From: a candidate division SR1 bacterium
GTDB lineage: Bacteria; Patescibacteriota; Gracilibacteria; Absconditabacterales; Absconditicoccaceae
Assembly (NCBI GenBank): GCA_026397475.1
Contig: JAPLUT010000006.1
Coordinates: forward strand, 186,001 to 250,000
Direction of reading: 5' to 3'
Length of the DNA: 64,000 nt
Positions within the stretch are counted from its first letter, which is position 1; each line of letters opens with the position of its first letter. The notes beneath the pieces are model-generated. The model was given only the letters and a program-made list of their open reading frames with translations, did not search any database and was not told the DNA's origin. The position numbers were made by a program, and so were the translations under genes. Below are positions 1-9,139 of this stretch, in pieces.

Positions 1-2
1 AA

Positions 3-203
3 TATCCCTTTGATAATATTGATTCCCCTCAGAGGCAAGTCGATAAGATTTTGAAGTTAAAAAATCAGCATTGATTACTTGTTCCCAACGATAAAGGCAT
101 TTCTCTTGGTGATGACAAGATGGCTATTATTGCGGAAGCATTGAGTGAGGTGGTTAAGGAGTATATGGATAAGAAGACGGAGGAGGAAGAAGAGGAGTAT
201 TAA
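3..203 (+). CDS. C-terminal end of an unrecognised protein (5' truncated by the window)
   Basis: An open frame runs in from the window edge and stops at TAA 201-203. It encodes 66 residues with one in-frame TGA read as glycine, so the gene follows the host code. The tail is acidic (six Glu and a Tyr before the stop). The preceding stretch is mixed charged sequence with no motif I recognise. The stop codon lies directly against a long purine-only tandem repeat. The last codons (GAG/GAA run) have the same purine bias as that repeat, so the repeat may have grown out of the 3' end of the gene. Function unknown. Confidence 0.6.
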
Positions 204-427
204 AAAGAGAGGAAAGAAGAGGAGGAAAGAAGAGGAGGAAAGAAGAGGAGGAAAGAAGAGGAGGAAAGAAGAGGAGGAAAGAAGAGGAGGAAAGAAGAGG
301 AGGAAAGAGGAGGAAAGAAGAGGAGGAAAGAAGAGGAGGAAAGAAGGGGAGGAAAGAAGAGGAGGAAAGAAGAGGAGGAAAGAAGAGGAGGAAAGAAGGG
401 GAGGAAAGAAGGGGAGGAAAAGAGGAA
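204..427. repeat. 13-bp purine-only minisatellite
   Basis: About 16 to 17 tandem copies of the unit GGAAAGAAGAGGA fill this stretch. Every base from 202 to 427 is A or G on the + strand. A few units carry a single G for A change, and one unit is shortened to about 10 bp. Because all frames lack stops, long Lys/Arg/Glu frames appear on + and Ser/Leu/Phe frames on -. I treat these as artefacts of the repeat rather than genes. Confidence 0.9.
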
Positions 428-481
428 TGTCGAGGAATAATATTAAATTGCCAATTACTAATAACTAATAACAAATATCTG

Positions 482-515
482 TCATCTCAAGATCTTGGGG
501 TGATTTTTTTTGTTT
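482..515 (+). terminator. Rho-independent terminator
   Basis: The stem TCATCTCAAGAT / ATCTTGGGGTGA pairs with two G-U wobbles and is followed by a run of T. It lies just downstream of the minisatellite and would end transcripts coming from the truncated gene at the window start. Confidence 0.7.
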
Positions 516-527
516 TCTTGAATTCTC

Positions 528-555
528 TTGCCATTTGCTTTTAAATCACTATAGT
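528..555 (+). promoter_or_regulatory. Promoter of the 600-974 gene
   Basis: TTGCCA and TATAGT are separated by exactly 16 bp and followed by an A-rich leader to the ATG at 600. Most other TGA-free orphan genes in this window show the same 16-bp spacing. Confidence 0.55.
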
Positions 556-599
556 CTTGAAACAAAAATAAAAAAAATAATTAATAAAAATTACATGAT

Positions 600-974
600 A
601 TGAATAGATTGAATACATTTGAAAATTTATTTGCTGCTACGCGTGTTGTAGACAGCGTAAAAGCACAGGAGGCTATGAATACATTGTTCAATGCCATTAC
701 TGGAAGTTCCAGTATAAACCAAGGCTACAAATTGATTGCCTTCTATCAAACACTCAATATGAGCATCACATGCTATGTTGACGATGCCAAGGAAATTTCA
801 GTGCTCAAGAAGATTAAAGCTGCTGTAAAGGCACAAATCGATCTTATTGATGATTATAATGAGATTGGTCTTTTTAGCGGTTTGTTCCAGGTGAGAGCGA
901 AAAAATTTCATGAGGCAAAGAAGCTTCATTGCCCAATTGAACTACATCCTGATGTAGTCGATGCAATGTATTAA
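600..974 (+). CDS. Orphan TGA-free hypothetical protein, 124 aa
   Basis: A complete small soluble protein with its own promoter and terminator. It has no signal peptide or membrane segment. It is rich in Lys, Ala and Asp, with helical-looking stretches and two Cys. None of its four glycines is TGA. The ATG at 600 follows an A-rich leader with no Shine-Dalgarno. It stands alone between the minisatellite and an oppositely oriented small gene that is also TGA-free. I do not recognise the family. The intact promoter-ORF-terminator layout supports a real gene. Confidence 0.75.
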   Translation: MNRLNTFENLFAATRVVDSVKAQEAMNTLFNAITGSSSINQGYKLIAFYQTLNMSITCYVDDAKEISVLKKIKAAVKAQIDLIDDYNEIGLFSGLFQVRAKKFHEAKKLHCPIELHPDVVDAMY

Positions 975-996
975 AACGTTAGAATACAATGATTTT

Positions 997-1026
997 ACTG
1001 GTGAGTCTTCTCATCAGTTTTTTTTC
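997..1026 (+). terminator. Terminator of the 600-974 gene
   Basis: The stem ACTGGTGAG / CTCATCAGT has a 4-nt loop (TCTT) and is followed by eight or more T. One G-U pair. Confidence 0.85.
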
Positions 1027-1030
1027 GATT

Positions 1031-1058
1031 AAAAAAAGTTCCGGTAAATACCCGGAAC
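1031..1058 (-). terminator. Terminator of the 1081-1269 gene
   Basis: Read on the minus strand, the stem GTTCCGG / CCGGAAC is followed by seven T. The two convergent orphan genes therefore each have their own terminator within about 60 bp. Confidence 0.85.
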
Positions 1059-1080
1059 CTCTTTGCTTTGTTTCTCCTGC

Positions 1081-1269
1081 TTATGCAGAAATCTTATTTT
1101 TTTTGCTTAACGATTGTATGCCTTTGAATAATAAGCATCCTACAGTTATAGTTATAATGTCTCCAGTATTGCTAATTAGCAATCCAACTACTATAACGCC
1201 TACAACAAAGCCTATCGTTACTTTTAAAAAAAAGTAAAGAAGCCCTAAAAGTTTGTTTTTGTCTTTCAT
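1081..1269 (-). CDS. Orphan TGA-free small membrane protein, 62 aa
   Basis: A short protein with a hydrophobic core of about 35 residues, enough for one or two membrane helices, flanked by Lys-rich ends. All seven glycines avoid TGA. Upstream on the minus strand lies a near-perfect promoter (TTGACA, 16 bp, TATATA) and an A-rich leader. Downstream is a strong terminator. It faces the 600-974 gene. The length is small but the complete transcription unit supports it. Function unknown. Confidence 0.65.
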   Translation of the reverse strand: MKDKNKLLGLLYFFLKVTIGFVVGVIVVGLLISNTGDIITITVGCLLFKGIQSLSKKNKISA

Positions 1270-1290
1270 AATTTTTTTGTTTATTTTCTA

Positions 1291-1318
1291 TATATACATA
1301 TTTTATATGTAATGTCAA
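1291..1318 (-). promoter_or_regulatory. Promoter of the 1081-1269 gene
   Basis: On the minus strand, TTGACA and TATATA are separated by 16 bp. The leader to the ATG is almost entirely A and T. Confidence 0.7.
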
Positions 1319-1322
1319 GTAT

Positions 1323-2570
1323 TTATAATAACTTCAATTCTTTCAATACTTTCTCGTACTTAGTATACTCATTTCCAAACTTTTTTTGCATATAGAGTTG
1401 TAAAATGTTCTTTCGATCAGCGAATCCATTGAGGTCGTCAGAAGAGACTTTGAAAGTTTTGAGTAAGTTATCTACGTTTTCTATATCTTTTTTTAACCTT
1501 ATATCTTTGCAGGATTTGCGAAGTTCGGGGTCGATGAGGGTATCCATGGTGTCGTAGTCAATCTGTTCGACCTTGAGAGTCAGTGAAATATTTGTGAGAT
1601 TTGGTTTCAGGTCTTCTTTAAAAGTAATGTTTCGTGCGGGAGAACTGAAATAACTTTTATTCATTTCGTTAATCGCTTGAAGCTCTGTGAGCAGGTCTGT
1701 CTCGTTCAATGTTTCTTTGCTTCTGATAGTAATTTGTGGATTGATCATGAGAGGAATTGCTATTACTTTTTTATTTGCTGGAGTATATTGAAAGACGTAT
1801 TTATTCTGATTCGTTTCTAGTGGGCTTGTAGACCAGACACTTCATAAACAAAGATAGTTATTATGTGTGAAGGGTTGATGCAAATGTCCAGAAATAAGTT
1901 TGGTGTTTGGAATATTTAAAAATGATTCATTGAGCGCAATGTCTTTGTAAGAAAACTTTGATTTCTGTCATGGAAAAGCCGTTCCGTTGATGTAGTAGTG
2001 ATGAAAAATCGTGAGATTCGGATTTCTATCGATCTGTTCAGAAAGATATTTATTAATATATCATGAAAATTGTTCGTGCTTGTGATTTGCCTTTTCGAGT
2101 AAGGTACTAAAATCGCTTATAGCTTTTAGTCTTTCGTTCTTTGGTGTGTAAGCATTCATTATATTTCCGTCCGGCAAGAAAAATGGTAGTAATACTATCT
2201 CTTCGCCTTCTATAGTTTCTACTACGGGTTTAGTGACGAATTTAATTTTTCCTCATTCTAAATTCTGCATTCTAAATTCTGCATTCTGAATTATTTCAAA
2301 CGCTTTTTGTGCTTCTTCAAAAACGAATGAACTTCCTAGTCGATCGTGATTTCCTGCTAGAACATATACGTTTTTTCCTTGTTCAAAGAGGTCAAGGAAA
2401 AGCTTGTACAGTTCAAGTAGCGCGTTTCTATCATATGCGAAATGATAGACATAGTCTCAGAAAAATATAATAGTCTTTTCTTCTGGATATGTAGAAAAAA
2501 TGCCTCTGAGCTCTGTCAAAATTTTATCTTGATAACGGGTGTTGATATGGATGTCTCCGATTAAGAGCAT
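1323..2570 (-). CDS. sbcD: SbcD/Mre11-like metallophosphoesterase (DNA repair nuclease subunit), 415 aa
   Basis: The calcineurin-like phosphoesterase signature is complete: GDIHIN at the N terminus, GDYVYHF (its Gly is TGA), GNHD, HHYY and SGHLHQP. These bind two metal ions. The family forms the SbcCD/Mre11-Rad50 complex that opens hairpins and processes DNA ends. The likely partner, an SbcC-like ATPase, is in this window at 55654-58152 rather than next door. The C-terminal third (after the nuclease core) is a charged region without motifs. The residue after GNHD is CGA, probably Trp. Around 2250-2290 the coding sequence contains an AT-rich word (AATTTAGAATGCAG, repeated) of the kind seen between genes here, read in frame. 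Confidence 0.8.
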
Positions 2571-2706
2571 TAACTTAGGGACGAGGGTAAAGGGATGAGT
2601 AACTAGGTTTGACTATAGTAATTCTGATTGTAAAAAAAAGCTGAATTAGTACAATCTAGACGATATTAGTTTCATTCACAGGTTTTTATCTTTTCAGGAT
2701 AATCAC

Positions 2707-3159
2707 ATGAAAATTTTTACTGATTTTACTGATTTTACTGATGATGAACTTATCCCTTCGATGTATACCTGCGATGGGGAAGGGCGTTTTCCTACCTTAA
2801 GAATAGATGATATCCCTCAGGGTACCCAAAGTTTAACTCTTATTGTTGATGATCCCGATGCCCCGACTGGTACACGAGATCACTTGCTCCTTGCGAATAT
2901 TCCGTTGACGGAAGATCCGTATGTTATTATTTCACAAAACACTTTCGATCAGTGAGTACTTGGTCAAAATAGCTGGTGAGAGCAGGCGTGGTGAGCTCCT
3001 TGTCCTCCGAGCTGAACGCATAGATATGTCTTTAAAATATATGCTTTGTCAGAAAAATTAGAAATCTCTTCAGGATTTTCTAAGGAGAGATTGATAGAAT
3101 TGATGTGAGGAAAAATAGTCTGACAGACGCAGATTGTGTGATTATATGAGAGACAGTAA
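2707..3159 (+). CDS. PEBP family protein (YbhB/YbcL type), 150 aa
   Basis: The protein shows the phosphatidylethanolamine-binding-protein fold signature: IPSMYTCDGEG near residue 18, LTLIVDDPDAP, and GAPCPPSGTHRY followed by VFKIYAL. The glycines of QGVLGQNSWGEQAWGAP are mostly TGA, so under the standard code the gene appears cut at 2955. Length matches bacterial PEBP proteins (about 150 to 180 aa). These small cytoplasmic or periplasmic proteins bind anionic ligands; their exact role in bacteria is unclear. The N terminus carries a small FTDFTD duplication. The start ATG at 2707 follows an AT-rich leader without a Shine-Dalgarno. Confidence 0.85.
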
Positions 3160-3310
3160 CTACTAATTGGCACTACAAAGCTTTCGTAGATGTTTTTTTG
3201 TTTGCATTTGTAAGGAAAATAATTATACTTATTGCAATGTGATCAGTAATGATCCTTTCGCAGACTTGTATCTGCCCCTGTCCTTGAGAGAAATCTTGAG
3301 GCAATTTTTT

Positions 3311-3736
3311 TTATTTTTTGATTATATCTCGATATCAGTATCTTGTTTTAATTGCTAATCATATAAGCGGTCTTTCATTGTTTAGTTTGGAAAATAATCT
3401 TTTGTTGTCTATGAGTTTAATTTGATTCTTAATAATTCGGCATTCTCTTAACCCGTACTTTTCATAATTTTCTATTTTTATATAGTATTTCTCCATTCGT
3501 TTATGGTATTTCGTCGTTATAGGAGATACTAAAAATAATCAATTTCAAATGTTATTATGTAATATTAAGCATATTCTTTTGAACTTTCAATCCTTACTGA
3601 TTTCGTTCCCTAAATTTATTCATTCTCGATATCGCCAAAATTCTCCTACTCTTGCTGTACGCCTTTTGTTGTTTTGAAATTCAATCTGTTTCTTGTTTTC
3701 GTTCCAAATATCAAACAGTTCCTTCGTTTTTTCCAT
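3311..3736 (-). CDS. MazF/PemK-like protein (possible toxin), 141 aa
   Basis: With TGA as Gly and CGA as Trp the N terminus reads VGEFWWYWEGINLGNEI, close to the WWxxxGxNxGxE opening of PemK/MazF-like proteins. It continues with a hydrophobic ICLILHNN strand, VSPITTKYH, and IIKNQIKLIDNKRLF, the usual place of the SQxRxID-type segment. PemK/MazF toxins are mRNA interferases. No antitoxin gene lies beside it: the neighbours are murC and a PEBP gene. Solitary MazF-like genes are common in small genomes and may not act as toxins. An alternative in-frame ATG at 3754 would add six residues. Stop TAA at 3311-3313. Confidence 0.65.
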
Positions 3737-3828
3737 CTTTTTGTCATACAACATAAAATATCGGTCTTATGTTTGCATGGCGTTTTCAATTATATCTAAC
3801 GGTTTTATATTTTTCAAGAGAATTCTTA

Positions 3829-5241
3829 CTATTTCTTTAAATAATTTCTTAACTTATAATCAATATCACCAGCGCTGTAAATAACCACAATGCTGTTTTT
3901 TTCTGCTTGTTGTATGATTTTACTAATACTTTCAAATGTATCAATATATTTTCATCAGCAAGCTTCAGCAAAACTAGCTCATAGTTGTTGTATATTTTTT
4001 ATTCCTTTACGTGTCGGAATTTTTTTAATGAGTTCTTGAAGGTTTTCTCTTGCGGCATAGATATCATAAATTATAGTAGTATCGTATTTATTCAATGTTT
4101 TTACAAAATCTTTTCGTCCCGTTACAATTCTGTTTATTTGATGCGGTTGAAAAATTACGGATAATTTTTTTCCCGGAAATTTATGTTTGAGTGCCATATA
4201 ACCGAATTCGATAGAGGAGGCCATATGTCCATAATCTGTGAATATCTTCGCTCCATTTTCATTCGTCGTAAGATATTCCATTCTTCTTCGTAGTCATCAA
4301 AATGTTTTCATCGTACTGAGTATTTTTGTCTTTGGCTCTTTACATAATCTTGTCATAAGTTCTAATGTTAACGCCCCATTTACGTCGTTGTGTTTTCATC
4401 GAATGTGAGTAAAGGGAATCGGTTTGATAGGAACTTCTTTTATCATTTTTGATGAGGTGAGGAGTTTATCAAATGATGTGACCTTTGTTTTCATTCATTT
4501 TGGTACAAGTACTTTTGTTTTTATCCTCGATATAAATGTCTCGTATGCCGAAACATAATCTTTCATGTCTTTATAATAGTCTGTATGATCAAGCTCTAAG
4601 CTTGTTATTATCGTGTAATTTAAATCGAGATATAGAAAGTGTCTTTTGTATTCACATGATTCTACAAAAAAACTTCGTTTCTTTATCAGCGATGAGCTAT
4701 TGGTTCCCAATGATGCTGGATTTTTTCCAGTAAATATATAATCGAAAATAGTCTTAATATCGTTTTTTGCTTTTTTATTGATGACGTAACTTTGTGTTTC
4801 AAATCCTGGGACTAGTGCTCACAATATTCCCAATCAAAAATTGGGTAATAGTTTTTTCCCCGTATGAATAGCAAGTGCTGTGGATGAGCTTTTCCCATTT
4901 GTCCCTGCAAATCAAATGCTGATAAAATATTTAGATACTTCTCAGAGAAATTGAAAATAATTTAAGATTACCATTACTTTCTGATTTGCTTTCATAATTT
5001 TTCTTGCTTCACGTACTTCCTCGCATTCTGCAACAGCCTCTGAGTAGATTACTGCGTCTCAAAGTTGTACTTTATATTTTCCGTGTCCGATAATTACTTT
5101 GAGTCCTTTTGCTTTTAATTTATCTGTGAGTTCGCTTTGCGTTCCATCTATACAGACTAAATTCGTATATCATAAATCATTAAGAATCCCTGCGATTCCT
5201 GACATTCCTGTTCATCAAGCTCCTACTAGTACGATGTTCAT
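3829..5241 (-). CDS. murC: UDP-N-acetylmuramate--L-alanine ligase (MurC), 470 aa
   Basis: This cytoplasmic ligase adds L-alanine to UDP-MurNAc in peptidoglycan synthesis. The N-terminal dinucleotide-like fold opens MNIVLVGAGGTGMSGIAGIL. The ATP site reads AGTNGKSSSTA. The central domain has ESCEYKRHFL and ITSLELDHTDYY. The Mur ligase C-terminal domain has GKHNDVNGAL, FGGL-W-RRMEYL (the Trp is CGA) and FTDYGHMASSI. Many glycines are TGA, so the gene looks like several pieces under the standard code. It ends 92 bp before the MazF-like gene on the same strand, so the two may be cotranscribed. Confidence 0.9.
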
Positions 5242-5261
5242 GTTTATAGAATTTAGAATTA

Positions 5262-5380
5262 TTTTGTCTCCCTTTGCAAAGGGAGAAGTCCGGAGGACAG
5301 AGGGATTTTTAAGCTAATTTGTTTTTTCTAAATCCTCCATCCTAAAGGATACCTCCTCCTTTAAAAAAGGAGGACAAAAA
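5262..5380. repeat. Imperfect long inverted repeat
   Basis: The left arm (5262-5310) starts TTTTGTCTCCCTTTGCAAAG. The right arm (5328-5380) ends CTTTAAAAAAGGAGGACAAA. The arms pair with mismatches, and each arm is itself partly palindromic. The element lies between the divergent murC and hppA genes and resembles a dispersed non-coding repeat. No open frame. Confidence 0.6.
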
Positions 5381-5540
5381 AATAAAATTTAAAATTTAGA
5401 ATTCAAACTAAAAATAGTGTAGTAAATGTAATAAAGAAAACAAGAAAGAATAAAGAATGTATTTCTGATTGAAAATATATTTAAAAAACCTACAACAAAT
5501 GTTCTCTATGAATTTTTTTAGCTTATAAAAAATTATAATT

Positions 5541-7634
5541 ATGTCTTTGTTGCGAATTGTTTTATGAGTCTGTGTATTGGCGCTACTTTATGTGGCTTTT
5601 ATTTCTCGATCTGTTGGAAAACAAGATGCTGGAGATGAAAAGATGAAGAAAATCGCTAAACATATTTCAGAATGAGCGATGTCTTTTTTGAAAGCTGAAT
5701 ACAAAGTATTAATATTTTTTGTAATCATTGTCGCTATTGTATTAGCATTTACTGCAAATAAGGGGACATCAAGTCCTTTGATCGCTATTGCCTTTATCGT
5801 TTGATCTGTATTGTCTGCTTTGGCATGATTTATAGGTATGAAAATAGCTACAAAGGCTAATGTCAGAACTACTCATGCTGCTAAAACAAGTCTATCAAAA
5901 GCATTAAAAATATCTTTTAACTGATGAACTGTTATGGGTATCAGTGTGGTTTCATTAGGACTTATCTGACTTACAACATTATTCATTCTATTTCAATTCT
6001 TGTTTAATAAAGCTGGAATGAACGGAGAAGCTTTGACAAGAGTTCTTGAAATCCTTACCGGATTCTCTTTGGGAGCTGAATCAATAGCATTGTTTGCTAG
6101 AGTAGGATGAGGGATATTTACTAAAGCTGCAGATGTATGAGCTGATTTAGTAGGTAAGCTTGAAGCAGGAATACCAGAAGATGATCCAAGAAATCCAGCA
6201 GTTATCGCTGATAATGTTGGAGATAATGTTGGTGATGTTGCAGGAATGGGTGCTGATCTTTTTGGATCTTATGTGAGTACTATCCTTGCTACTATGGTAC
6301 TTGGTGCAGTTGTAAGTACAACTATTACTGATAACTTTGGATGACTTTCATTAGTACTTCTTCCTCTTATTATCTGTACTATCTGAACAATATTTTCTAT
6401 CATTGGATGAAGATTTGTAAAAATAAAAGAAAATTGAAGTCCACAAAAGGCCCTTAATATAGGAAACTTTGGAGCAATTATTTTGACTGCAATTGCAACC
6501 TTCTTTGCTATCAAGTATTTAGTTCCTCCTACATTTTCTATTTGAACTTTAGTGCTTACTCAAATGAGTCTTTTCTATACTATAGTAGTAGGTCTTGTTG
6601 TCGGTACCTTGATGAGTATTGTTACTGAGTTCTATTGTTCTCAACACAATTCTCCTGTTAAGTCTATTGCTAAACAGTCTATCTCTTGAGCGGGAACGAA
6701 TGTAATTGCTGGACTTAGTGTAGGTATGATGTCTACTGCTATTCCAGTTATTATTCTTGCTCTTGGTATCGCACTTGCTTTCCATATCGGCGGAGTGTAT
6801 GGAGTTGCGTTAGCTGCCACAGGAATGATGGCTACTACAGGTATTCAACTTGCTATAGATGCATTTGGACCCATAGCTGATAATGCTTGAGGTATTGCTG
6901 AAATGGCACATCTTCCAAAAGAAGTAAGAGAAAGAACAGATATCTTAGACGCTACAGGAAATACTACTGCTGCTATAGGAAAATGATTCGCTATTGCTTC
7001 AGCTGCTTTGACTGCACTTGCTCTTTTTGCTGCGTTTAAAAGATTGGCGTGAATAGAAATTGTGGACGTTTCAAATGCGAACATCCTTGCATGAATTATG
7101 ATCTGATGAATGATTCCTTTCTTGTTTTCTTCATTGGCTATTAGAGCTGTAAGTAAGGCTGCTGGAGATATGGTAAAAGAAGTAAGAAGACAGTTCAAAA
7201 CTATTCCTGGATTACTTGAATGAAAGCCATGAGTAGAAGCAGATTATGACAAATGTATTCAAATATCTACTAAAGCCGCAATTACTCAAATGATCTTACC
7301 TTGAGCTTTAGCAATATTATCTCCTATCATTATCGGGTTTATCGGTGGAGGAGAAGTATTGGCAGGATTCTTGATAGGAGCTACGGTTACTTGAGTTCTT
7401 ATGGCTATCTTCCAATCTAACACATGATGAGCTTGGGATAATGCAAAAAAACTTTTTGAAGGTGGGGTAACTATTGATGGGCAAATTCATTATAAATGAT
7501 CTGATCCTCATAAGGCTGCGGTTGTCGGAGACACTGTAGGAGATCCTCTCAAAGATACGAGTTGACCATCTATAAATATCTTGCTTAAACTTATGGCTAT
7601 CGTTTCGCTTGTTATAGCTACAATGATAAAATAA
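5541..7634 (+). CDS. hppA: Membrane-bound proton/sodium-translocating pyrophosphatase, 697 aa
   Basis: This integral membrane pump hydrolyses pyrophosphate and moves H+ or Na+ across the membrane. Family blocks are complete: [65 protein letters not shown] and [19 protein letters not shown]. The GNTTAA form (Ala rather than Lys) is the signature of the K+-dependent subfamily. Both glycines of NTGG (residues 629-630) are TGA, which is direct evidence for the recoded codon. About 16 hydrophobic helices are visible. The start ATG is preceded by an AT-rich leader without a Shine-Dalgarno. The gene has its own terminator. In a small fermenting cell it would recover energy from biosynthetic pyrophosphate. 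Confidence 0.96.
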
Positions 7635-7652
7635 TATTTTTTTAGACTAAAA

Positions 7653-7681
7653 AACGTTGCTCTTTATGGGCAGCGTTTTTT
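7653..7681 (+). terminator. Terminator of hppA
   Basis: Stem AACGTTGC / GCAGCGTT followed by T6 or more. Confidence 0.85.
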
Positions 7682-7703
7682 ATATACAACAAAATCTTCT
7701 GCA

Positions 7704-7731
7704 TTGACTTTTATTGGCAAATGTTTATACG
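7704..7731 (+). promoter_or_regulatory. Promoter of the 7768-8415 gene
   Basis: TTGACT, 16 bp, TATACG, followed by an A-rich leader. Confidence 0.55.
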
Positions 7732-7767
7732 TATAGGACTATAAACAAAAAGAAAAAAACTATATTT

Positions 7768-8415
7768 ATGAAAAAACTATTATTCATTTTATCGCTAGGA
7801 TTATCTAGCCTTGTTTCCGCTCAAACTTCTGATACTACAACTATCCATAACTATGGTGATAGTTCGATTTTGAGACTCTTGGGATGTCAGAATATCCATA
7901 AAGACACGCTTATCTTTGAAAGAGAAGATACCATCTCTAATATCGGATGGGAATGGGGGTTCTTTATACCTAGAACGAATGTTCTTTATGTACAAAACTT
8001 ATATTATAAGATTACGGTTGATAAAAAGTCTTCTACTAATCATGTAATTTCTGTGTTTAAGGATTATCATTCAGGCCATAGAGAAAAGATCCCATCTCAC
8101 GTTGCTGCTTCAGAATTAGGCTATTGGATAGGATTTGTATTGCTTTTGGGCGTCCATTATCTTCTTTTCTTTAGACTGAAATGGTTTCTGTTTAAAATAA
8201 ACAGACGAGCAAGACATGTTCCTTTGAGAAGAAAATTTATAGAAACAATCGTTTCTATACTGGTTATTGCTTCCTTATCTTCTTTCTTTGGGTGGTATAT
8301 CCATTCCTATTTTTTCGTCACTTGTCCTGTAGTATATTTCATCTTTTTTCTTATCCCTTCGGGAAGATGGTATATTTACTTTAGCAAAAAAAGCGAAAGA
8401 AGGCTTGGAATATAA
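7768..8415 (+). CDS. Orphan TGA-free exported or membrane protein, 215 aa
   Basis: I chose the ATG at 7768 because it begins a good signal peptide, MKKLLFILSLGLSSLVSAQ, of the style common in Bacteroidetes. An in-frame ATG at 7714 would add 18 non-conserved residues. A polar domain of about 110 residues follows (with GWEWGFF), then three hydrophobic segments near the C terminus and a basic tail. All twelve glycines avoid TGA. One CGA lies in a basic run (NR-CGA-ARH), where Arg looks more natural than Trp. It has its own promoter and a strong terminator that is copied after the next gene. Family not recognised. Confidence 0.75.
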   Translation: MKKLLFILSLGLSSLVSAQTSDTTTIHNYGDSSILRLLGCQNIHKDTLIFEREDTISNIGWEWGFFIPRTNVLYVQNLYYKITVDKKSSTNHVISVFKDYHSGHREKIPSHVAASELGYWIGFVLLLGVHYLLFFRLKWFLFKINRRARHVPLRRKFIETIVSILVIASLSSFFGWYIHSYFFVTCPVVYFIFFLIPSGRWYIYFSKKSERRLGI

Positions 8416-8442
8416 AAAAGGAATTAAAAAACTTATTACCTG

Positions 8443-8473
8443 CTTGCTGAGTTTCTTCAGCAAGTTTTTTTAT
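8443..8473 (+). terminator. Terminator of the 7768-8415 gene
   Basis: Stem CTTGCTGA / TTCAGCAAG with T7. The same sequence recurs after the next gene at 9140. Confidence 0.9.
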
Positions 8474-8493
8474 TATATAAAAAAATATCTACG

Positions 8494-8521
8494 TTGACTT
8501 TTTTATATAAATAGATATAAC
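8494..8521 (+). promoter_or_regulatory. Promoter of the 8547-9116 gene
   Basis: TTGACT, 16 bp, TATAAC. The leader to the ATG is nearly all A and T. Confidence 0.65.
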
Positions 8522-8546
8522 CTAGCTCAATTAAAAATAAAAAAAT

Positions 8547-9116
8547 ATGAAATCATTAGAATTTGTTTTTTTCCTTGCGGCACTTGTATTTTATGTGCGA
8601 CATTTGTTTATCAGTAAGTTTACGCCTCATCCGCTTGCCTTTGCAATTTGGTTGACTGCGGATGTGATCAACTTCTTTACCTACACGGACTTTTCTAAGT
8701 TTTGGATTGGCCCTGCTCTTATGCCTTTGGGTGCAGGAACTGTCGTTATCATTGCCATAATAAGACGTAAACAGGCTGAACGTAAGCCATTTAAACTAGC
8801 GGATTGGATTTGTGTGGGAATCGCTGTTGCGAGTTTATTAGTATGGGCAATAACCCGGAATGCTATTTGGGCGAATATGTTTGTTCAAGTATTATTGGTG
8901 CTTGGTTTTGTTCCTATCATTGGGAATATATTCGCCAATAAGCCAGAACCCCTACTTCCTTGGTTTTTCTTTATCCTGGGATTTACGGTTACTTGTGTGG
9001 ATACCCTCATGGGATATGAAAATCGTTTGGAATTGGTTTATCCGATTGCTAACTTATTCTGTTCTTTGTTGGTTTTTGTAGGCTCATGGTCTATTTCACC
9101 AGAAGAAGCATCGTAA
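8547..9116 (+). CDS. Orphan TGA-free multi-helix membrane protein, 189 aa
   Basis: Six or seven hydrophobic helices fill the protein, with a Trp-rich pattern (FAIWLTADVINFF, LPWFFFILGF) and short charged loops. All nine glycines avoid TGA. One CGA follows FYV near the N terminus. It stands alone between its own promoter and a terminator identical to that of the upstream gene. The spacing of helices recalls small transporter-like or PQ-loop-like proteins, but I see no motif that proves this. Function unknown. Confidence 0.75.
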   Translation: MKSLEFVFFLAALVFYVRHLFISKFTPHPLAFAIWLTADVINFFTYTDFSKFWIGPALMPLGAGTVVIIAIIRRKQAERKPFKLADWICVGIAVASLLVWAITRNAIWANMFVQVLLVLGFVPIIGNIFANKPEPLLPWFFFILGFTVTCVDTLMGYENRLELVYPIANLFCSLLVFVGSWSISPEEAS

Positions 9117-9139
9117 TTTGTGTCGAATTCGAAATTTTG

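Noticed and set aside
204-427. Possible CRISPR array
   Set aside because: Contiguous 13-bp units, no spacers.
145-474. Lys/Arg/Glu-rich and Ser/Leu/Phe-rich open frames over the 13-bp repeat
   Set aside because: A purine-only repeat has no stops in any frame; composition is entirely set by the repeat, and neither frame has a leader or conserved sequence.
2955-3159. PEBP gene as a truncated pseudogene
   Set aside because: The apparent stop is TGA at a conserved Gly; the gene is complete under table 25.
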